A stretch of 35,495 nt of DNA. Source: Candidatus Mediterraneibacter faecipullorum (GTDB lineage: Bacteria; Bacillota; Clostridia; Lachnospirales; Lachnospiraceae). Under the pieces are notes generated by a model. The model searched no databases. It saw only the letters and a list, made by a program, of their open reading frames with translations, and was not told the DNA's origin. Where the stretch lies: positions 1 to 35,495 of the forward strand of contig DWWO01000025.1 in assembly GCA_019119675.1 (NCBI GenBank), written 5' to 3'. This document shows, one piece after another, positions 33,290-35,495 of this stretch. The position numbers and the translations under genes were made by a program. Numbering within the stretch: the stretch's first letter is position 1; the number at the start of each line of letters is the position of its first letter.

Positions 33290-33640
33290 CCAAATATATA
33301 TTGCATTTTCCTCTTCCGTATGCTATCCTCACTTTACTGATATCGGCGGTGTTCTTGCTGCTGTATCTTCATCGCTTTAAAGCGTCTCATTTTCGGCCGG
33401 TTCCGCATCGGAACATATATCCGACAATGAATGTAACTATTGACAGAATGACAAAAAGCCTGATGACAGAAGGGCAGGCGGAAAAGAGGTACTGTGTATG
33501 GCAGATGAACCCCCGGTTTGAGTTTTTTTGCTGAAGATGTGCCGGCGGTGTCGGCAGAAATGATTTTTTGATTGTTTTCAGATGCTGGTTAAGGATAAGT
33601 CCGTTTTAACGTACATGTAAAAATGTATAATGAGAAAGCT
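33290..33640. other. Stretch without a supported gene upstream of recA
   Basis: A TTG-started frame of 77 codons (33301-33534) has a hydrophobic beginning (ILTLLISAVFLLLYLHRF) but no Shine-Dalgarno and a composition unlike a real protein afterwards. It may be debris. No terminator, repeat or RNA motif is convincing here. A TATAAT at 33626-33631 has no good -35 partner. Confidence 0.4.
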
Positions 33641-33649
33641 AAAATGTTG

Positions 33650-33681
33650 TTGACATTTTACAATGAGTGTAATACTATAAT
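33650..33681 (+). promoter_or_regulatory. recA promoter
   Basis: TTGACA (33650-33655) with TACTAT (33673-33678) at 17 bp, or TATAAT (33676-33681) at 20 bp. The exact -10 is ambiguous. Confidence 0.65.
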
Positions 33682-33689
33682 AACAGATG

Positions 33690-33703
33690 CGAACAACTGT
33701 TCG
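33690..33703. promoter_or_regulatory. LexA (SOS) box of recA
   Basis: CGAACAACTGTTCG is a perfect match to the Gram-positive LexA/DinR operator core CGAAC-N4-GTTCG and lies immediately downstream of the promoter, 26 bp before the recA start. Confidence 0.9.
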
Positions 33704-33728
33704 ATAGAGGAGAAGGAGAATTTGATTT

Positions 33729-34850
33729 ATGGCAGTAAATGAAGAAAAGAAAAAAGCTTTGGATGCGGCAATCGCTAAGTTAGAGAAAGATTTTGGAAAA
33801 GGAGCGGTGATGAGACTGGGGGATTCCAGTGCACATGTGGCCGTAGAGACAGTACCTACAGGGTGTTTAAGTCTTGATCTTGCCCTGGGCCTTGGCGGTG
33901 TGCCGAAAGGCCGTGTCATCGAGATATACGGGCCGGAGTCAAGCGGTAAGACAACGGTGGCTCTCCATATGATCGCGGAAGTGCAGAAACGTGGCGGCAT
34001 CGCCGGTTTTATCGATGCGGAGCACGCCATGGATCCGGTTTATGCAAAGAATATCGGAGTGGATATCGACGAACTTTACATATCCCAGCCGGACAGCGGA
34101 GACCAGGCGCTTGAGATCGCAGAGACAATGGTGAGGTCCGGTGCTATTGACATCATCGTTATTGACTCGGTTGCTGCACTGGTGCCCAAGCAGGAGATTG
34201 AAGGTGATATGGGCGACAGCCATGTGGGACTTCAGGCACGGCTGATGTCACAGGCACTGCGTAAGCTGACTCCGGTGATCAGCAAATCAAACTGTGTAGT
34301 GATCTTTATTAACCAGCTCCGTGAGAAAGTGGGCGTAATGTTCGGAAATCCGGAGACGACGACCGGCGGCCGTGCACTGAAGTTCTATGCTTCTGTCCGT
34401 ATGGATGTCAGAAGGATCGAGACGTTGAAACAGAGCGGTGAGATGGTTGGGAACCGGACCCGCATCAAGATCGTAAAGAATAAGATCGCACCGCCGTTTA
34501 AGGAGGCGGAGTTTGATATCATGTTCGGGAAAGGTATTTCCCGTGCCGGAGATATCCTTGATCTCGCAGCCGGGATCGATCTGGTGAAAAAGAGCGGCGC
34601 ATGGTATGCATATGAGGGAGAGAAGATCGGTCAGGGCCGGGAAAACGCAAAAGCCTACCTGGAAAATCATCCTGAAGTTATGGAAGAACTGGATCGGAAA
34701 GTGCGTGCGCACTATCAACTGTCCGGGGCAGGAGAAGATGCAGAAACTGCAGGGGATAAAACGGACCAGAAAAGCGGGGATAAGAAAAACGATGTGAAAA
34801 AGAACGGGGCAGAGAGTGATCTCTCTCTTGCAGGCGGTAAGAAAGGATGA
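33729..34850 (+). CDS. recA: Recombinase RecA
   Basis: 373 residues. RecA forms the ATP-dependent filament on single-stranded DNA for homologous recombination and triggers LexA self-cleavage. Walker [10 protein letters not shown] lies near residues 67-75, [14 protein letters not shown] is Walker B, and there is [20 protein letters not shown] (L2 loop region) and RGxxLD-type [10 protein letters not shown]. The C-terminal tail is long, acidic and Lys/Asp-rich ([16 protein letters not shown]), as in many Clostridia. GGAGAAGGAG lies upstream of the ATG. A LexA box in the promoter indicates SOS control. recX overlaps its stop (ATGA). Confidence 0.98.
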   Translation: MAVNEEKKKALDAAIAKLEKDFGKGAVMRLGDSSAHVAVETVPTGCLSLDLALGLGGVPKGRVIEIYGPESSGKTTVALHMIAEVQKRGGIAGFIDAEHAMDPVYAKNIGVDIDELYISQPDSGDQALEIAETMVRSGAIDIIVIDSVAALVPKQEIEGDMGDSHVGLQARLMSQALRKLTPVISKSNCVVIFINQLREKVGVMFGNPETTTGGRALKFYASVRMDVRRIETLKQSGEMVGNRTRIKIVKNKIAPPFKEAEFDIMFGKGISRAGDILDLAAGIDLVKKSGAWYAYEGEKIGQGRENAKAYLENHPEVMEELDRKVRAHYQLSGAGEDAETAGDKTDQKSGDKKNDVKKNGAESDLSLAGGKKG

Positions 34851-35461
34851 TCGTTACAGAAATCGAGCCTTATACCAGGACAAAGTTTAAAGTATATTTG
34901 GACGGAAAGTTTGCCTTTGTATTGTACAAGGGCGAACTTTCACGCTACGGTATCCGCAAAGAAGGAGAAATATCTGCCGGAATCGTGGAGAAGATTGAGA
35001 CAGAAGTGGTCCTGAAGAGAGCGAAGCTGCGCGCAATGCATCTTCTGGCTGATATGGACCGGACAGAGGCGGCGCTGAGAGAAAAGCTGAAGCAGGGCTG
35101 TTATACACAGGAGATGATAGACAGGGCAGTTGACTATGTCAAGTCTTTCGGATACCTTGACGATGCCCGCTATGCAGAGAATTTCGTCAGGAGCAGGCAG
35201 GGCACAAAGAGCAGAAAAGAGATCCGGGCAGCGCTCATGCAGAAAGGCGTGTCAGCCGAGTTGGCAGAGCAGGCCTTTGAGAGTTGTTATGAAGACGGAG
35301 GAGAAGAAGAAGCTGTCCGCAGTATATTCCGGAAAAAAAGGTTTGATCCGATGACAGCAGAAGAGTCGGAAAAACAGCGAATTTACGGGTATCTGGCAAG
35401 AAAAGGTTTTAAATATGAAACCATCCGTCAAGTGATACAAAATTATGAGGACAATGCTTGA
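34847..35461 (+). CDS. recX: Regulatory protein RecX
   Basis: 204 residues. RecX binds RecA filaments and limits their activity. It has the three-helix repeat pattern of the family: [64 protein letters not shown]. The C-terminal helix block ([24 protein letters not shown]) is present, and an N-terminal beta-rich part ([29 protein letters not shown]) is common in Firmicute RecX. It begins inside the recA stop codon (ATGA), so the two are co-expressed under LexA. Confidence 0.94.
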   Translation: MIVTEIEPYTRTKFKVYLDGKFAFVLYKGELSRYGIRKEGEISAGIVEKIETEVVLKRAKLRAMHLLADMDRTEAALREKLKQGCYTQEMIDRAVDYVKSFGYLDDARYAENFVRSRQGTKSRKEIRAALMQKGVSAELAEQAFESCYEDGGEEEAVRSIFRKKRFDPMTAEESEKQRIYGYLARKGFKYETIRQVIQNYEDNA

Positions 35462-35486
35462 CATTGTTGTGAAAACAGTATAAAAT
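35458..35486 (+). promoter_or_regulatory. Promoter for the next gene, beyond the window
   Basis: TTGACA (35458-35463) and TAAAAT (35481-35486) at 17 bp; TATAAA at 35479-35484 is an alternative at 15 bp. In many Clostridia the gene after recX encodes RNase Y, but nothing of it is visible here. Confidence 0.6.
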
Positions 35487-35495
35487 TTAACTGTT

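Noticed and set aside
33301-33534. 77-codon frame with a hydrophobic start upstream of recA
   Set aside because: TTG start, no ribosome binding site, no family resemblance, and composition after residue 25 looks random.

Overview
The window reads as chromosome of a Firmicute of class Clostridia, most probably a gut Lachnospiraceae. This rests on pyruvate:ferredoxin oxidoreductase, a YlmC/YmxH sporulation-type gene, a GHKL/LytTR two-component pair, the NrdR, SmpB/RNase R and RecA/RecX types, and TTGACA/TATAAT promoters. The genus is not resolved. There is no phage, transposase, CRISPR array, rRNA or tRNA gene that I can support.

Layout. 1-642 is the 3' end of the PFOR gene, followed by a terminator, a possible small RNA and a possible tiny membrane peptide. 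998-2966 is a LytTR response regulator with a sensor kinase split into a membrane half and a GHKL half. Two LytTR-type boxes then sit in front of an operon for a 66-aa membrane peptide and a GH3 beta-glucosidase (3231-5862). 5914-17618 is a sugar region of the fucose type: AraC regulator, L-fucose isomerase, FGGY kinase, LacI regulator with palindromic operators, a permease/ATPase/permease/binding-protein ABC importer, and FucU mutarotase. 17669-22610 is housekeeping: an unknown protein, SecG, RNase R, SmpB, a NudC-type Nudix enzyme and a bacteriohemerythrin. 23201-27189 on the minus strand holds a hemolysin III-like membrane protein, a YqeA-like carbamate kinase, a DUF975/CmpB-like membrane protein and a small DUF3783-like protein. 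27357-35461 holds ylmC-like, nrdR, truA, an exonuclease III, two adjacent CobW-type GTPases, a PfkB sugar kinase, recA (with a LexA box) and recX, ending in a promoter for the next gene.

How parts work together. The importer, mutarotase, isomerase and kinase would take up, epimerise, isomerise and phosphorylate a 6-deoxyhexose such as L-fucose. The aldolase needed to finish the pathway is not in the window. The LacI protein probably represses the importer and itself, because the same dyad occurs at both promoters. The LytTR system probably activates the peptide/GH3 operon.

The most unusual feature is a set of long, imperfect intergenic hairpins. Three of them (22610-22777, 22841-23197, 32921-33289) start at or within a few bases of a stop codon. 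They share a loop signature in the same orientation relative to the upstream gene while their stems differ in a compensatory way, so they look like one family of 3'-UTR structures. Other hairpin elements of different sequence lie at 6879-7006 and 28881-29018.
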